The notes: generated by a model not told the origin, from the letters alone. A DNA stretch of 23,704 bases from an uncultured Sutterella sp. (GCA_900552915.1 USBS01000014.1:1-23704); one strand, 5' to 3'. Positions 15,676 through 23,304 are shown, numbered from the stretch's first letter. Numbers and translations are program-made.

Positions 15676-17526
15676 TTGGCGGACTCGTCGGCAACAATGG
15701 AGCGTGCACAGGATCTTCTGAACCGAGTGTTCGGACTGCACAGCTTTCGAGGCTTTCAGAGCGAGGTGATCGAGACCTTGGCTGACGGCCGCGATGCGCT
15801 CGTGTTGATGCCTACGGGCGGCGGCAAGAGCCTTTGCTATCAGATCCCGGCGTTGCTGCGCGACGGCGTTGCAATCGTTGTGTCCCCGTTGATTGCGCTC
15901 ATGGCCGATCAAGTTGCGGGGCTTGACGAACTCGGCATTCCCGCGGCTTTTCTCAATTCCGCGCTTTCCCGAGAGGAGCAGCGCGAGGTGCAAAGGCGAC
16001 TGGCGGCGGGCACGATCAAACTGCTGTACGTGGCGCCCGAGCGGCTTGTGATGCCCTCAACGATCGAGCTTCTCAAGCGCATCCGCATCGCTCTTTTTGC
16101 CATCGACGAAGCGCATTGCGTCTCCATGTGGGGACATGACTTTCGGCCGGAATACGGAGCGCTGTCGCTGCTGCGCGAACTCTGGCCGGCCGTGCCGCGC
16201 GTTGCGCTTACCGCCACGGCGGATCTGAACACGCGCAGGGAGATCGTCGAAAAGCTTTTGATCGAACCGCGCGAATTCGTAGCCAGTTTCGATCGTCCGA
16301 ATATCCGCTATCGGGTCGCCGAAAAGCAGACGGCTGCCGAGACGCTTGCCGAGCTCGTCGATTTCATCAAGGACGAGCATGCGGGCGAGGCCGGCATTGT
16401 TTACTGCATGTATCGAGCCACCACAGAGGAGCTTGCTCAGGAGTTGTGCGCACGGGGCATTCGTGCACTGCCGTATCACGGCGGAATGACCCACGAGGCC
16501 AGAACCGCCAACCTCGAAGCGTTTTTGCGCGAAGAGGGCGTCGTGATGGTGGCGACGATTGCCTTCGGAATGGGAATCGACAAACCCGATGTGCGCTTTG
16601 TGGCGCACATGGATATGCCCAAGAGCATTGAAAATTACTTCCAGGAAACGGGAAGAGCGGGTCGGGACGGAAAGCCTGCCGACGCATGGATGGCATACGG
16701 CCTCATTGATGCGGTCAATCAACGGCGGCTCATTGAGCGAAGCTGCTCCGACGAGATGTATGCTCGGCTTACCCGAGCCAAGCTTGAGGCGATGCTCGCA
16801 TTGGCCGAAACCGCCGGCTGCCGGCGACAGATGATTCTGCGCTATTTCGGAGAGGAGTCCGAACCCTGCGGCAACTGCGACAACTGCATCGAGCCGCCCG
16901 AGATGCATGAAGTAACCGAAGATGCCCGACGCCTGGTGAGCTGTATTTGGCGCGTGCATCAATCGGGAGGAATCGCCTACGGTGCAAGCTACATCATTAA
17001 GGTGTTGCAGGGCGAGGCGAGCGACCGGATCTTATTGAACGGACACGACAAACTCTCGACGTACGGCATCGGCAGACATCTGTCGGCCGAGGAGTGGCGG
17101 CGTATTCTGCGTCAGCTGATCGCCCGCGATATCGTTCGCGTGGAGTCGAACAATATGGGCGGTCTCACGCTGGGGCAGGCAAGGGGGCTTCTTAAGGGCG
17201 AAGAACGCATTTTCATCCGTACCTACAAGAAGGCCTCGAAGCGGCGCAAAATCGTATTCGACGAGATGACGGGCGAGGATCTGCTGCTTTTTGAGCGTCT
17301 GAAGCAATGGCGCCGCGAAAAGGCGCAGGATACGGGGAAGGCTCCTTACCAAGTGTTTACGGATGCAACGCTTGAGGACATCGTGCGTCGTCGTCCCGTC
17401 AACAGTTCTCAGATGGCTGAAGTTTCGGGCGTGGGTGAAGTCAAGCTTGAACGCTACGGGCACGAAGTCAATGCCATCGTGCGCGAATTTGTGGCGCCGG
17501 CGCCCGTGAGGAGCGGGCGCCGCTAG
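15676..17526 (+). CDS. recQ: ATP-dependent DNA helicase RecQ
   Basis: This 616-residue protein has the complete RecQ set. The helicase core holds Walker A T-G-G-G-K-S (K51), the D-E-A-H box (144-147), S-A-T-like A-L-T-A-T-A, and motif VI Q-E-T-G-R-A-G-R-D-G. The RecQ zinc site is C382, C398, C401 and C404. A winged-helix RQC domain follows, with a C-terminal HRDC domain (about 525-605). It unwinds DNA 3' to 5' in recombination and replication-fork repair. The TTG at 15676 is chosen because GAGGGTG lies 7 bases upstream; the first in-frame ATG (15697) has no ribosome site. The start follows the sstT terminator almost directly, so a promoter is not obvious. metC follows after 39 bases. Confidence 0.95.
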   Translation: MADSSATMERAQDLLNRVFGLHSFRGFQSEVIETLADGRDALVLMPTGGGKSLCYQIPALLRDGVAIVVSPLIALMADQVAGLDELGIPAAFLNSALSREEQREVQRRLAAGTIKLLYVAPERLVMPSTIELLKRIRIALFAIDEAHCVSMWGHDFRPEYGALSLLRELWPAVPRVALTATADLNTRREIVEKLLIEPREFVASFDRPNIRYRVAEKQTAAETLAELVDFIKDEHAGEAGIVYCMYRATTEELAQELCARGIRALPYHGGMTHEARTANLEAFLREEGVVMVATIAFGMGIDKPDVRFVAHMDMPKSIENYFQETGRAGRDGKPADAWMAYGLIDAVNQRRLIERSCSDEMYARLTRAKLEAMLALAETAGCRRQMILRYFGEESEPCGNCDNCIEPPEMHEVTEDARRLVSCIWRVHQSGGIAYGASYIIKVLQGEASDRILLNGHDKLSTYGIGRHLSAEEWRRILRQLIARDIVRVESNNMGGLTLGQARGLLKGEERIFIRTYKKASKRRKIVFDEMTGEDLLLFERLKQWRREKAQDTGKAPYQVFTDATLEDIVRRRPVNSSQMAEVSGVGEVKLERYGHEVNAIVREFVAPAPVRSGRR

Positions 17527-17565
17527 CCCGTCTGTCGATATTTGTTGAAATAAGGATGAGAAAGC

Positions 17566-18756
17566 ATGAGCGATGAAGTCGACTTCAATGTGATGGCCCC
17601 CGCGACCGTTCTGGTGCACGCCGGGCGGCATCGCAACAAAGAGCACCGATTCGTTAATCCGCCGATCGTCAAGGGCTCCACGGTGCTGCACGAGTCCGTA
17701 AAGGACATGATTGCGCGCGAAGAAAGCCGCCAAAGGTTGGTTGAGGACGTGCCGACGTACGGCATCTGGGGCACCGAAACGCACCGAGCTTTCTACGATG
17801 CAATGAAGGCGCTTGAGGGCGCCGCCGGCGTTTGGGCGTTTGCTTCCGGGCTTGCGGCTACGACGACGCCTTTGTTTGCTTTTGTGCATGCGGGTTGCCA
17901 TGCGCTTTTCATGGATACCATCTATGGCCCTACTCGAGACTTTGCTGAAAAGATTCTCACGAAGATGGGGGTGGAGGTAGAGTTTTTCGATCCCTATGTC
18001 GGTGCGGATATCGAAAAACTTTTTAAGCCGAACACGACGCTTGTGGTGATGGAGACGCCGGGGTCGCACAGCTTCGAGTTGCCCGACGTGCCTGCAATAG
18101 CGGCCAAGTGCCGCGCGCACGGCGTTTGGAGTGTGATAGACAATACATGGGCGACGCCGCTTTATTTCAAACCTCTTGCGGTGGGCGTCGATGTTGTCGT
18201 GCACGCCGCCACCAAGTACATTGCGGGGCACTCCGATATTCTGATGGGGGTGGTGTGCTGCAACGAAAAAGCTTGGCCCAAGGTGTTCGAGACGGTAACC
18301 TCCATGGGGCAGACAACGCCGCCCGACGATGTATACGTCGCCTATCGCGGATTGCACACGATGAAGGCACGAATTGAAGCAGCCCTTGCCGGCGCAAAAG
18401 AGGTTGCCGCTTGGCTCGAAGCACGTCCGGAGGTGGAGAAGGTGCTGTGGCCGGTGCTTGAGAGTCATCCGGATCACGCTGTCTTTAAACGAGACTTCAC
18501 CGGCGGAACATCGTTGTTTGCGGTGGTTTTCAAGCCCGAGTACGACGGCAGGCTTGCGCCTATGATCGATGCCCTCAAAATTTTCGGCCGGGGCTATTCT
18601 TGGGGCGGATTCGAAAGTCTTCTGATTCCGGGCTACGGAAAGCGAACCGAGCGCAATTCGCCTTTCGGCCGCATGGTGCGCGTGGCCGTCGGTTTGGAGG
18701 ATCCGAAGGATCTGATTGATGACTTGCAGCAGGCCTTTTCGCATTTGTCTGTGTAG
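17566..18756 (+). CDS. metC: Cystathionine beta-lyase (MetC-type PLP enzyme)
   Basis: The product (396 residues) belongs to the gamma-family of PLP trans-sulfuration enzymes. The cofactor lysine is K217 in A-T-K-Y-I-A-G-H-S-D. D192 in V-I-D-N-T-W-A-T-P binds the pyridine nitrogen, and Y65-G-x-W-G-T supplies phosphate contact from the partner subunit. The blocks M-E-T-P-G-S-H-S-F-E near 166 and W-G-G-F-E-S-L near 346 are typical of MetC rather than of cystathionine gamma-synthase. It would cleave cystathionine to homocysteine, ammonia and pyruvate, or desulfurate cysteine. AAGGATGAG precedes the ATG. The 39-base gap suggests co-transcription with recQ, with no functional link known. Confidence 0.92.
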   Translation: MSDEVDFNVMAPATVLVHAGRHRNKEHRFVNPPIVKGSTVLHESVKDMIAREESRQRLVEDVPTYGIWGTETHRAFYDAMKALEGAAGVWAFASGLAATTTPLFAFVHAGCHALFMDTIYGPTRDFAEKILTKMGVEVEFFDPYVGADIEKLFKPNTTLVVMETPGSHSFELPDVPAIAAKCRAHGVWSVIDNTWATPLYFKPLAVGVDVVVHAATKYIAGHSDILMGVVCCNEKAWPKVFETVTSMGQTTPPDDVYVAYRGLHTMKARIEAALAGAKEVAAWLEARPEVEKVLWPVLESHPDHAVFKRDFTGGTSLFAVVFKPEYDGRLAPMIDALKIFGRGYSWGGFESLLIPGYGKRTERNSPFGRMVRVAVGLEDPKDLIDDLQQAFSHLSV

Positions 18757-18850
18757 CGACTTTGTGTCAAGAAGGCCTCAAAGCATTGATTTCGGTTTGC
18801 TTTTTGACTGAAAAACCATGGGTTTGGCAAAAGGCGAGTCGAGCCTGGTG

Positions 18851-18864
18851 TAGACTCAGGTCTA
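18851..18864. repeat. Short inverted repeat in the leader of the histone-like gene
   Basis: TAGAC (18851-18855) and GTCTA (18860-18864) are exact reverse complements around TCAG, just upstream of a second hairpin. The left arm overlaps a TAGACT that could serve as a weak -10 box, so this may be a regulator site; that is tentative. Confidence 0.35.
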
Positions 18865-18865
18865 G

Positions 18866-18885
18866 TGCCTGCCTTTGTGCAGGCA
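18866..18885 (+). promoter_or_regulatory. 7-bp perfect hairpin in the leader of the histone-like gene
   Basis: TGCCTGC (18866-18872) and GCAGGCA (18879-18885) pair perfectly around CTTTGT. G-rich sequence follows rather than a T run, so it is not a standard terminator. It lies about 75 bases before the ATG and could shape the mRNA leader. Confidence 0.45.
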
Positions 18886-18960
18886 GGGGCGAGCGCGCAA
18901 GAAAGAAATGCGACGCCTGCAGCGGCTCTCAGCCAATCCTGCAAACCGAGGAGCAAAGAA

Positions 18961-19842
18961 ATGATTTTGCAGAAGATCAGAGCGTTTTTTGAGTGGCTTG
19001 GCAAACGAAGCACGGCCAAGAGCCGCAAAGCGCTTGACTATGAATGGACGACGATGCGTCCCGAAGGCGAAGCTCCGGTCAAGACTGTGGATCTCGGGGA
19101 TTCGGTTCCTGCCGAACGCCCGGTTCCGGTGAAAACCGTCGATGTGACCGAGTCAAAGCCCGTGCAGACGCACACCGATTCCGTTTCGACGGCAAAGACG
19201 GAGGCGACCGCAGTCAAGCCCGAAGTTGTTGACGTCGAACGCAGGATGGCGGAAGTATTGAAGACGCTCACAATCCGTGATGCGATCGAAGCTCTGAAGG
19301 TGAAGTTTACGGCTGCAGGAAGCGTGCGCCGCAGCCGCGTAGCGCTGCTCGCATTTCTGCGTGATACCGACGGCGCCTTGCAATGCCTTGAAGAGGCCGC
19401 AGGGGCCCGTACGCCCGCAAAGAAATCTGCTGCCAAGAAGCCTGCTACTAAGAAAACCACCGCTAAGAGAACGCCTGCTAAAAAGTCCGTGAAGGCTGCG
19501 TCCGAAACTGCTGCACCCGTTCAGCCCCAGGAAGCAAAGCCCGAGACGGCTCCTGTAAAAGCGACTGCAGCTAAAAAGACAGCCGTCAGGAAGGCAGCTC
19601 CCAAAAAGGCGGTTGCCGTGCAAAGCCCGGCAGCTGAAGTAAAGGCTGATGTCACGGTTCCCGAAACGGCCGAGTCGGCAAAGCCGGCCCAAAAGAAGAC
19701 CTCAGTGAAGAAGGCTCCCGCCAAAACTTCCGCTGCTAAGTCTGCGGTAAAAAAGCCGGTCGTTCGTAAGTCGACGGCAAAGAAAGCGCCGGCGAAAAAG
19801 GTTGCCGAAACGTCGGCCTCCCAACCTGCGGCTGACAAGTGA
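18961..19842 (+). CDS. Histone H1-like Lys/Ala/Pro-rich protein
   Basis: The 293-residue product starts with a short amphipathic helix (I-R-A-F-F-E-W-L, 6-13). A variable region follows in which P-V-K-T-V-D occurs twice (39-44 and 56-61). A predicted helical, less biased segment spans about 91-147 (V-E-R-R-M-A-E-V-L-K-T-L-T ... A-L-Q-C-L-E-E-A). From 150 to the end runs a tail of P-A-K-K, A-A-K-K and A-V-K-K repeats like eukaryotic histone H1 tails and bacterial H1-like proteins. GAGGAG lies 7 bases before the ATG; in-frame codons to 18865 overlap the leader hairpin and lack a ribosome site. I infer nucleoid or nucleic-acid binding. The middle domain was not recognised. It appears to be a single-gene unit. 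Confidence 0.8.
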   Translation: MILQKIRAFFEWLGKRSTAKSRKALDYEWTTMRPEGEAPVKTVDLGDSVPAERPVPVKTVDVTESKPVQTHTDSVSTAKTEATAVKPEVVDVERRMAEVLKTLTIRDAIEALKVKFTAAGSVRRSRVALLAFLRDTDGALQCLEEAAGARTPAKKSAAKKPATKKTTAKRTPAKKSVKAASETAAPVQPQEAKPETAPVKATAAKKTAVRKAAPKKAVAVQSPAAEVKADVTVPETAESAKPAQKKTSVKKAPAKTSAAKSAVKKPVVRKSTAKKAPAKKVAETSASQPAADK

Positions 19843-19879
19843 AACAGGACGCCTTTCGTGAGCGGAAGGCCTTCGCAGT

Positions 19880-19911
19880 AAAAAGAAGGGACGCCTGGTG
19901 TGCGTCCCTTC
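19880..19911 (-). terminator. Intrinsic terminator of the DUF2721 genes
   Basis: GAAGGGACGC (19885-19894) and GCGTCCCTTC (19902-19911) form a perfect 10-bp stem with a 7-base loop. Read on the minus strand the stem is followed by TTTTT (19884-19880), just past the stop of the second DUF2721 gene. On the plus strand no T run follows, so it should act mainly on the minus-strand transcript. Confidence 0.88.
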
Positions 19912-19923
19912 CTGCATCTGGGC

Positions 19924-20352
19924 TTAGTGATGCACGCTCATGCCGAGCGCCTTGAGCGAGGTGCCGACCTCAAGCGAGAAGTAAGTGGTGGAGACCACGA
20001 TCATGGCGACCGAAGCAAGAAGAAAGACGTGCTTGGCGGTATCGAGATCCAGGCCGAAGATCGCTTCAAGGGTGCTTGTGAGAACGAGCAAGCCGGCGCA
20101 GGCAGCAGAAAGGACGACAAAAAGAATGGCCTTGCGCAGCAGTTCTGCACGGTGAAAGATGAGTTCGATTGCCTCTGCAAGCGTCGGATCGGTACCGCCC
20201 GACATTTCGTCGGCATGCAGCAGTTGACGAACGCGTTCGGTTGTGTGTGCGTAGCGGGCCGACATGGTCATCAAAAGCAGACCGACGCCGGAAATAAGCG
20301 TGATCGGCGTCAAGGCCGAGCTCAGAATCAGTGCGAAATCAATGTGGTTCAT
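19924..20352 (-). CDS. DUF2721 membrane protein, second tandem copy
   Basis: The 142-residue protein has three predicted membrane helices: about 8-30 (A-L-T-P-I-T-L-I-S-G-V-G-L-L-L), 73-95 (A-I-L-F-V-V-L-S-A-A) and 107-130. The conserved M-S-A-R-Y-A after the first helix and H-R-A-E-L-L-R-K-A-I before the second match the DUF2721 pattern. GCGAGG lies a few bases before the ATG. It follows its paralogue by 12 bases and is very like it, with the first 35 residues nearly identical. The function is unknown; it is an inner-membrane protein. It is the last gene before the terminator. Confidence 0.85.
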   Translation of the reverse strand: MNHIDFALILSSALTPITLISGVGLLLMTMSARYAHTTERVRQLLHADEMSGGTDPTLAEAIELIFHRAELLRKAILFVVLSAACAGLLVLTSTLEAIFGLDLDTAKHVFLLASVAMIVVSTTYFSLEVGTSLKALGMSVHH

Positions 20353-20364
20353 AGTAGCCTCGCT

Positions 20365-20829
20365 TTATTTGCGCTTGGGGCGATTGCGGCGGATAGCGCT
20401 TTCTTGTTCTTTGCGCAGCGCGAGCGCCTTGAGTGACGTTGTTACCTCAAGCGCAAAGCAGGCGGTGGAGGCAACGATCATGGCCACCGAGGCAAGCAGA
20501 AAGACATGTTTGGCGATCAGCAGATCGATGCCGAACATGCCTTCGAGTGTGGAGGCGAGAACGAGCAGGCCGGAACTTGCGGCCGACAGCACCACGAAAA
20601 GAATGGCTTTCCGCAGCAGCTCGGCGCGATGGTAGTTGAGGATGAGGCGCTCTTCGATACCGGCGTCGAAGTCGGGCGTGAGCCCTTGCTGACGCAGGTT
20701 GTCGCGGACGCGGTCGCAGGCCTGAGCGTAGCGGGCCGACATCGCCATCAATAGCAGGCCCACGCCTGAGATCAGGGTAATGGGCGTGAGTGCTGAGCTC
20801 AGAATGGTTGCAAAGTCAATGTGAGGCAT
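20365..20829 (-). CDS. DUF2721 membrane protein, first tandem copy
   Basis: The 154-residue paralogue of the next gene has the same three-helix plan and the same conserved blocks (S-S-A-L-T-P-I-T-L-I-S-G-V-G, M-S-A-R-Y-A, H-R-A-E-L-L-R-K-A-I-L-F-V-V-L-S-A). It differs in the loop after the first helix and has an extra basic C-terminus (R-R-N-R-P-K-R-K). The ATG at 20829 is chosen because it aligns with the paralogue's start; an in-frame TTG at 20868 lies inside an inverted repeat. No clear ribosome site precedes the ATG. The gene is 60 bases downstream of the YbaK-like gene on the same strand and may be co-transcribed with it. Confidence 0.85.
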   Translation of the reverse strand: MPHIDFATILSSALTPITLISGVGLLLMAMSARYAQACDRVRDNLRQQGLTPDFDAGIEERLILNYHRAELLRKAILFVVLSAASSGLLVLASTLEGMFGIDLLIAKHVFLLASVAMIVASTACFALEVTTSLKALALRKEQESAIRRNRPKRK

Positions 20830-20860
20830 TTGACGCAGAAATCGAGAATTCGGGACGAGT

Positions 20861-20878
20861 TTTCGCAAAACAGCGAAA
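20861..20878. repeat. Inverted repeat between the YbaK-like and first DUF2721 genes
   Basis: TTTCGC (20861-20866) and GCGAAA (20873-20878) are exact reverse complements around a 6-base loop. No T run follows on the minus strand. It could be a weak processing or attenuation structure. Confidence 0.35.
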
Positions 20879-20889
20879 GGACCGGAATT

Positions 20890-21399
20890 TTATGCAATTT
20901 CAGTGACTTCGGCGTCTCTGAGGAAGGGAATTTCTTTCGGCGCGACGATGCGGTGGAAATCTTCGGTGTTGATGATGATCGAGACGTCGCGAGCACCTGC
21001 GTTGAAAGCAAGTTCTTCGTAGCGGGTGAAAAGTGAGGGGTCTGCAACGCCGAGAAGCTTTTCGTGCAGTGCCACAGGCGGGACGGCGCCGAGAATGCAG
21101 CCGGTGAGTTCCATGACTTCTTCGGGGCTGCACAAACCCGCACGGGTTGCGCCCAGGGCGTGAGCGAGCTTTTTCAAATCGGCCTGTTGATCCGCCGGCA
21201 GTACAGCCAGAACGTATTGTTTCACGCCGTTGCCTTTGGCCATGCAGACGAGCGCTTTGGCACCCTGGCCGATTGCGGTGCCGCGTACCTTCGCGACGGA
21301 TTCGCTCGAACGATCGCCCGCCGGATGGTGCAGAACGCGGTAGCGGGCATGGCCCGCATCAAATTTATCGCAGAGTTTCTGAAGAACGTTTTCGACCAT
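20890..21399 (-). CDS. YbaK/EbsC-family aminoacyl-tRNA deacylase-like protein
   Basis: The product (169 residues from the ATG at 21399) belongs to the YbaK/ProXp editing family. It shows Y-R-V-L-H-H-P near the start, the family block G-x-x-I-G-Q-G-A-K-A-L-V-C with the expected catalytic-region Lys, the V-L-A-V-L-P-A-D strand, and L-T-G-C-I-L-G-A-V-P-P, close to the G-x-x-P-P/G-x-x-x-P loop that binds the tRNA 3' end. Members hydrolyse mischarged aminoacyl-tRNAs; which one this acts on is open. An upstream in-frame ATG at 21420 has no ribosome site, while GGAAG lies 4 bases before 21399. A TATGAT box (21449-21444, minus strand) could be its -10 element. Confidence 0.85.
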   Translation of the reverse strand: MVENVLQKLCDKFDAGHARYRVLHHPAGDRSSESVAKVRGTAIGQGAKALVCMAKGNGVKQYVLAVLPADQQADLKKLAHALGATRAGLCSPEEVMELTGCILGAVPPVALHEKLLGVADPSLFTRYEELAFNAGARDVSIIINTEDFHRIVAPKEIPFLRDAEVTEIA

Positions 21400-21554
21400 G
21401 ATGCTTCCGTTGCCGAACATCGGGAAATTGAAAAAACAGGGCCATCATAACCGCTTCGGCCGAAAGAGTGACGAAGACGGCATCGGCATCAGCTTAAAAT
21501 AGTCGGCTCCGAGTGCAACGCAATAAGCGGCGGCTCGCTAAAGGAAATCAAGGC

Positions 21555-21986
21555 ATGATTGAAGGAACCGTTTTGGGATTTGACTTCGGTGAAAAGCGCA
21601 TCGGAGTGGCTGTGGGCTCAACGCTCACGGGCTCGGCGAGACCGTTGCTTATCGTTGATGCCGCAGCCGGCCGCGAAGCCAAATGGGAGGCCGTTGCCAA
21701 GCTTGTACGTGAATGGGACCCCGTAGCATTGGTGGTGGGGCTGCCGACGAGGCGAGACGGCACGGCTGAGCCCGCTACGCGCATGTCGCTTAATTTTGCC
21801 AAGCGGCTCTACGGGCGCACGAAGCTTCCCGTGTACATGACCGACGAGCGTTTTTCGTCGGTTGTGGTGGATGACGGAACAGGGGCCTTCGACGACAAGT
21901 CGGCCGCCGTTATTTTGCAGCAATGGTTTGATGAGGGCTCGCCCGAGCGTGAACCTCAGGATATTGAGATTCCGGAAGGAAAGTGA
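21555..21986 (+). CDS. ruvX: Holliday junction resolvase-like RuvX/YqgF
   Basis: The 143-residue protein is a typical YqgF/RuvX RNase H-fold nuclease. It opens with L-G-F-D-F-G-E-K-R-I-G-V-A (catalytic D10), has V-V-G-L-P in the middle, T-D-E-R-F-S-S after it, and the late D-D-K-S-A-A-V-I-L-Q-Q-W helix with the last acidic residues. In E. coli this protein takes part in 16S rRNA 5' processing; the family is also linked to recombination. The ATG at 21555 is chosen because the protein then starts at the first strand as usual; AAGG sits only 2 bases upstream, so its ribosome site may be the earlier AAGGAAA (21541-21547). plsC follows after 2 bases. Confidence 0.93.
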   Translation: MIEGTVLGFDFGEKRIGVAVGSTLTGSARPLLIVDAAAGREAKWEAVAKLVREWDPVALVVGLPTRRDGTAEPATRMSLNFAKRLYGRTKLPVYMTDERFSSVVVDDGTGAFDDKSAAVILQQWFDEGSPEREPQDIEIPEGK

Positions 21987-21988
21987 AA

Positions 21989-22810
21989 ATGCATGTGTTG
22001 GTCGGAGCGGCTCGGTTTGCGGCCGTGTTTGTATACATCCTGTGCTGCTTTGTGATTATTTTCGGGGTGTTTCCCTTTTCAAGCCCGGAAGGCAAAGGCC
22101 GCATCATCCGCAATTGGTCGGCGCGTATCCTTCGCTGGCTCGGTGTTAAGGTCGACGTCATCGGCCGCTACGAGGGTGACTCTCGAGTTCAAGATTCGGG
22201 ACGCACGCCCGGGCAGACCGGCCGTTTGATCGTTGCAAATCATGTGTCGTTTTTGGATATCTTTGCTTTGAACTGCGTGCTGCCTTCGGCGTTCGTCGCC
22301 AAGGCCGAAATTGCCCGCTGGCCTGTGTTCGGTCTGATTGCGCGATCGGTCGATACGGTTTTTATTGAGCGCGGAAACCGCAGGTCTCTGATTCAGACGG
22401 CCGAAGCGATGGCCAAGGCCTTAACCGAAGGGCGCAACCTTTTGATGTTTCCCGAAGGAACGACTTCCGACGGCACGGGACTGAAGAAGCTGCACGGCAA
22501 TCTTATGGAAGGTGCCGTGCGCCAGCAGGCCGAAGTGATTCCGGTGGTGCTGCGCTATAAGACGCACGGGCAAGTGACGACGGTGCCGGCTTATGTCGGG
22601 GACGTAGGCCTCTTCGAGTGTCTTTGGAAAGTTGTCACGATGGATGATCTTCATCTGGAAGTTCACATTTTGAAGCCGCGCCGCGGTGAAAACCGGCACG
22701 ATTTGTGCCGCGAGGTGAGTGCCGATATGTGTGCGCTCATCGGTTGCGTTGATCCGCTTGCCGAACTTGAGGCATCTCGGGAATTAACCGCTGCCGGGGA
22801 GAAAGCGTGA
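21989..22810 (+). CDS. plsC: 1-acylglycerol-3-phosphate acyltransferase (PlsC family)
   Basis: The product (273 residues) has an N-terminal hydrophobic segment (about 6-30) and the acyltransferase motifs: the catalytic H-x4-D at H85-D90 in N-H-V-S-F-L-D, then F-V-A-K-A-E-I-A-R-W-P, F-I-E-R-G-N-R-R, and the acceptor-binding F-P-E-G-T-T-S at 154-160. It would transfer an acyl group to lysophosphatidic acid at the inner membrane. A GTG at 21983 overlapping the ruvX stop is in frame, but GGAAGGA lies 8 bases before the ATG at 21989, which is preferred. The stop overlaps the thioesterase start as TGATG. Some PlsC-like proteins acylate other lipids, so the exact acceptor is open. Confidence 0.9.
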   Translation: MHVLVGAARFAAVFVYILCCFVIIFGVFPFSSPEGKGRIIRNWSARILRWLGVKVDVIGRYEGDSRVQDSGRTPGQTGRLIVANHVSFLDIFALNCVLPSAFVAKAEIARWPVFGLIARSVDTVFIERGNRRSLIQTAEAMAKALTEGRNLLMFPEGTTSDGTGLKKLHGNLMEGAVRQQAEVIPVVLRYKTHGQVTTVPAYVGDVGLFECLWKVVTMDDLHLEVHILKPRRGENRHDLCREVSADMCALIGCVDPLAELEASRELTAAGEKA

Positions 22811-23304
22811 TGTTCGACGGAATTGCCAAGCTCACGGTGCAGGTCGAACCCGAAGACCTCGACGAACTCAAGCATGTCAACAATGTCGTCTACCTGCGTT
22901 GGCTCGAGAAGGCAGCGCGAGAAGGATCCGCCATGGCAGGCTGGCCCACAGAGCGCTACTTCAAGGAAGGCCTGGGAGCCTGGGTCGTGAGAAAGCACTG
23001 GATCGAATACCTGCGCGACTGCAAACTCGGCGACACCGTGGAGGTTTATACCTGGGTGCAGGAGTTTTACGGGACGACGAGTCTTCGCCGGTATGCGATG
23101 AAGGTCAACGGTAAACTTTGTTGCGTAGCAGCAACGGAGTGGGTGTACATTGATTTGAAGACGCGCCGCGCAAGCGAGCTGCCGGAAGCAGTGGCAAGCT
23201 GCTTTGTTGTTATTCCTGAAGACGATCCGCGGCTCAATGAGCTCGGGATCGCGCGCCCGGTTCGCTATCTGCCCACGGCGATGCGCTCGGCGCATGCGAA
23301 CTGA
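22810..23304 (+). CDS. Hot-dog fold acyl-CoA thioesterase (4HBT/YbgC type)
   Basis: The 164-residue protein has the 4-hydroxybenzoyl-CoA thioesterase pattern: D18-E-L-K-H-V-N-N-V-V-Y-L-R-W (18-31), where the Asp and the H-V-N stretch form the active site, then W-V-V-R-K-H-W-I-E-Y and a central G-D-T-V-E-V-Y-T-W-V strand. It should hydrolyse an acyl-CoA or acyl-ACP thioester; the chain is not predictable. The ATG at 22810 overlaps the plsC stop by one base and has GGGGAG 8 bases upstream. The neighbouring PlsC suggests a role in acyl pool control for phospholipid synthesis (inference). Confidence 0.88.
   Translation: MFDGIAKLTVQVEPEDLDELKHVNNVVYLRWLEKAAREGSAMAGWPTERYFKEGLGAWVVRKHWIEYLRDCKLGDTVEVYTWVQEFYGTTSLRRYAMKVNGKLCCVAATEWVYIDLKTRRASELPEAVASCFVVIPEDDPRLNELGIARPVRYLPTAMRSAHAN

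Noticed and set aside
17032..18744. 570-codon open frame antisense to recQ and metC
   Set aside because: It spans two well-supported plus-strand genes, is rich in His and Arg as expected of a shadow frame, and shows no domain.
18866..18885. Terminator for metC at this hairpin
   Set aside because: No T run follows the stem; the next bases are G-rich.
18961..19842. Tail repeats of the histone-like gene as a CRISPR or tandem DNA repeat
   Set aside because: The repeats are imperfect short Lys/Ala codon patterns in a continuous frame, without regular spacers.
19851..19872. Plus-strand terminator for the histone-like gene just after its stop
   Set aside because: An 8-bp stem with a wobble pair can be drawn (GCCTTTCG with CGGAAGGC), but no T run follows on the plus strand, so I did not call it.
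21472..21500. Sigma70 promoter for ruvX at TAAAAT (21495-21500)
   Set aside because: The -10 box is fair, but no acceptable -35 box or extended -10 element lies at the right distance, so it was left out of the feature list.
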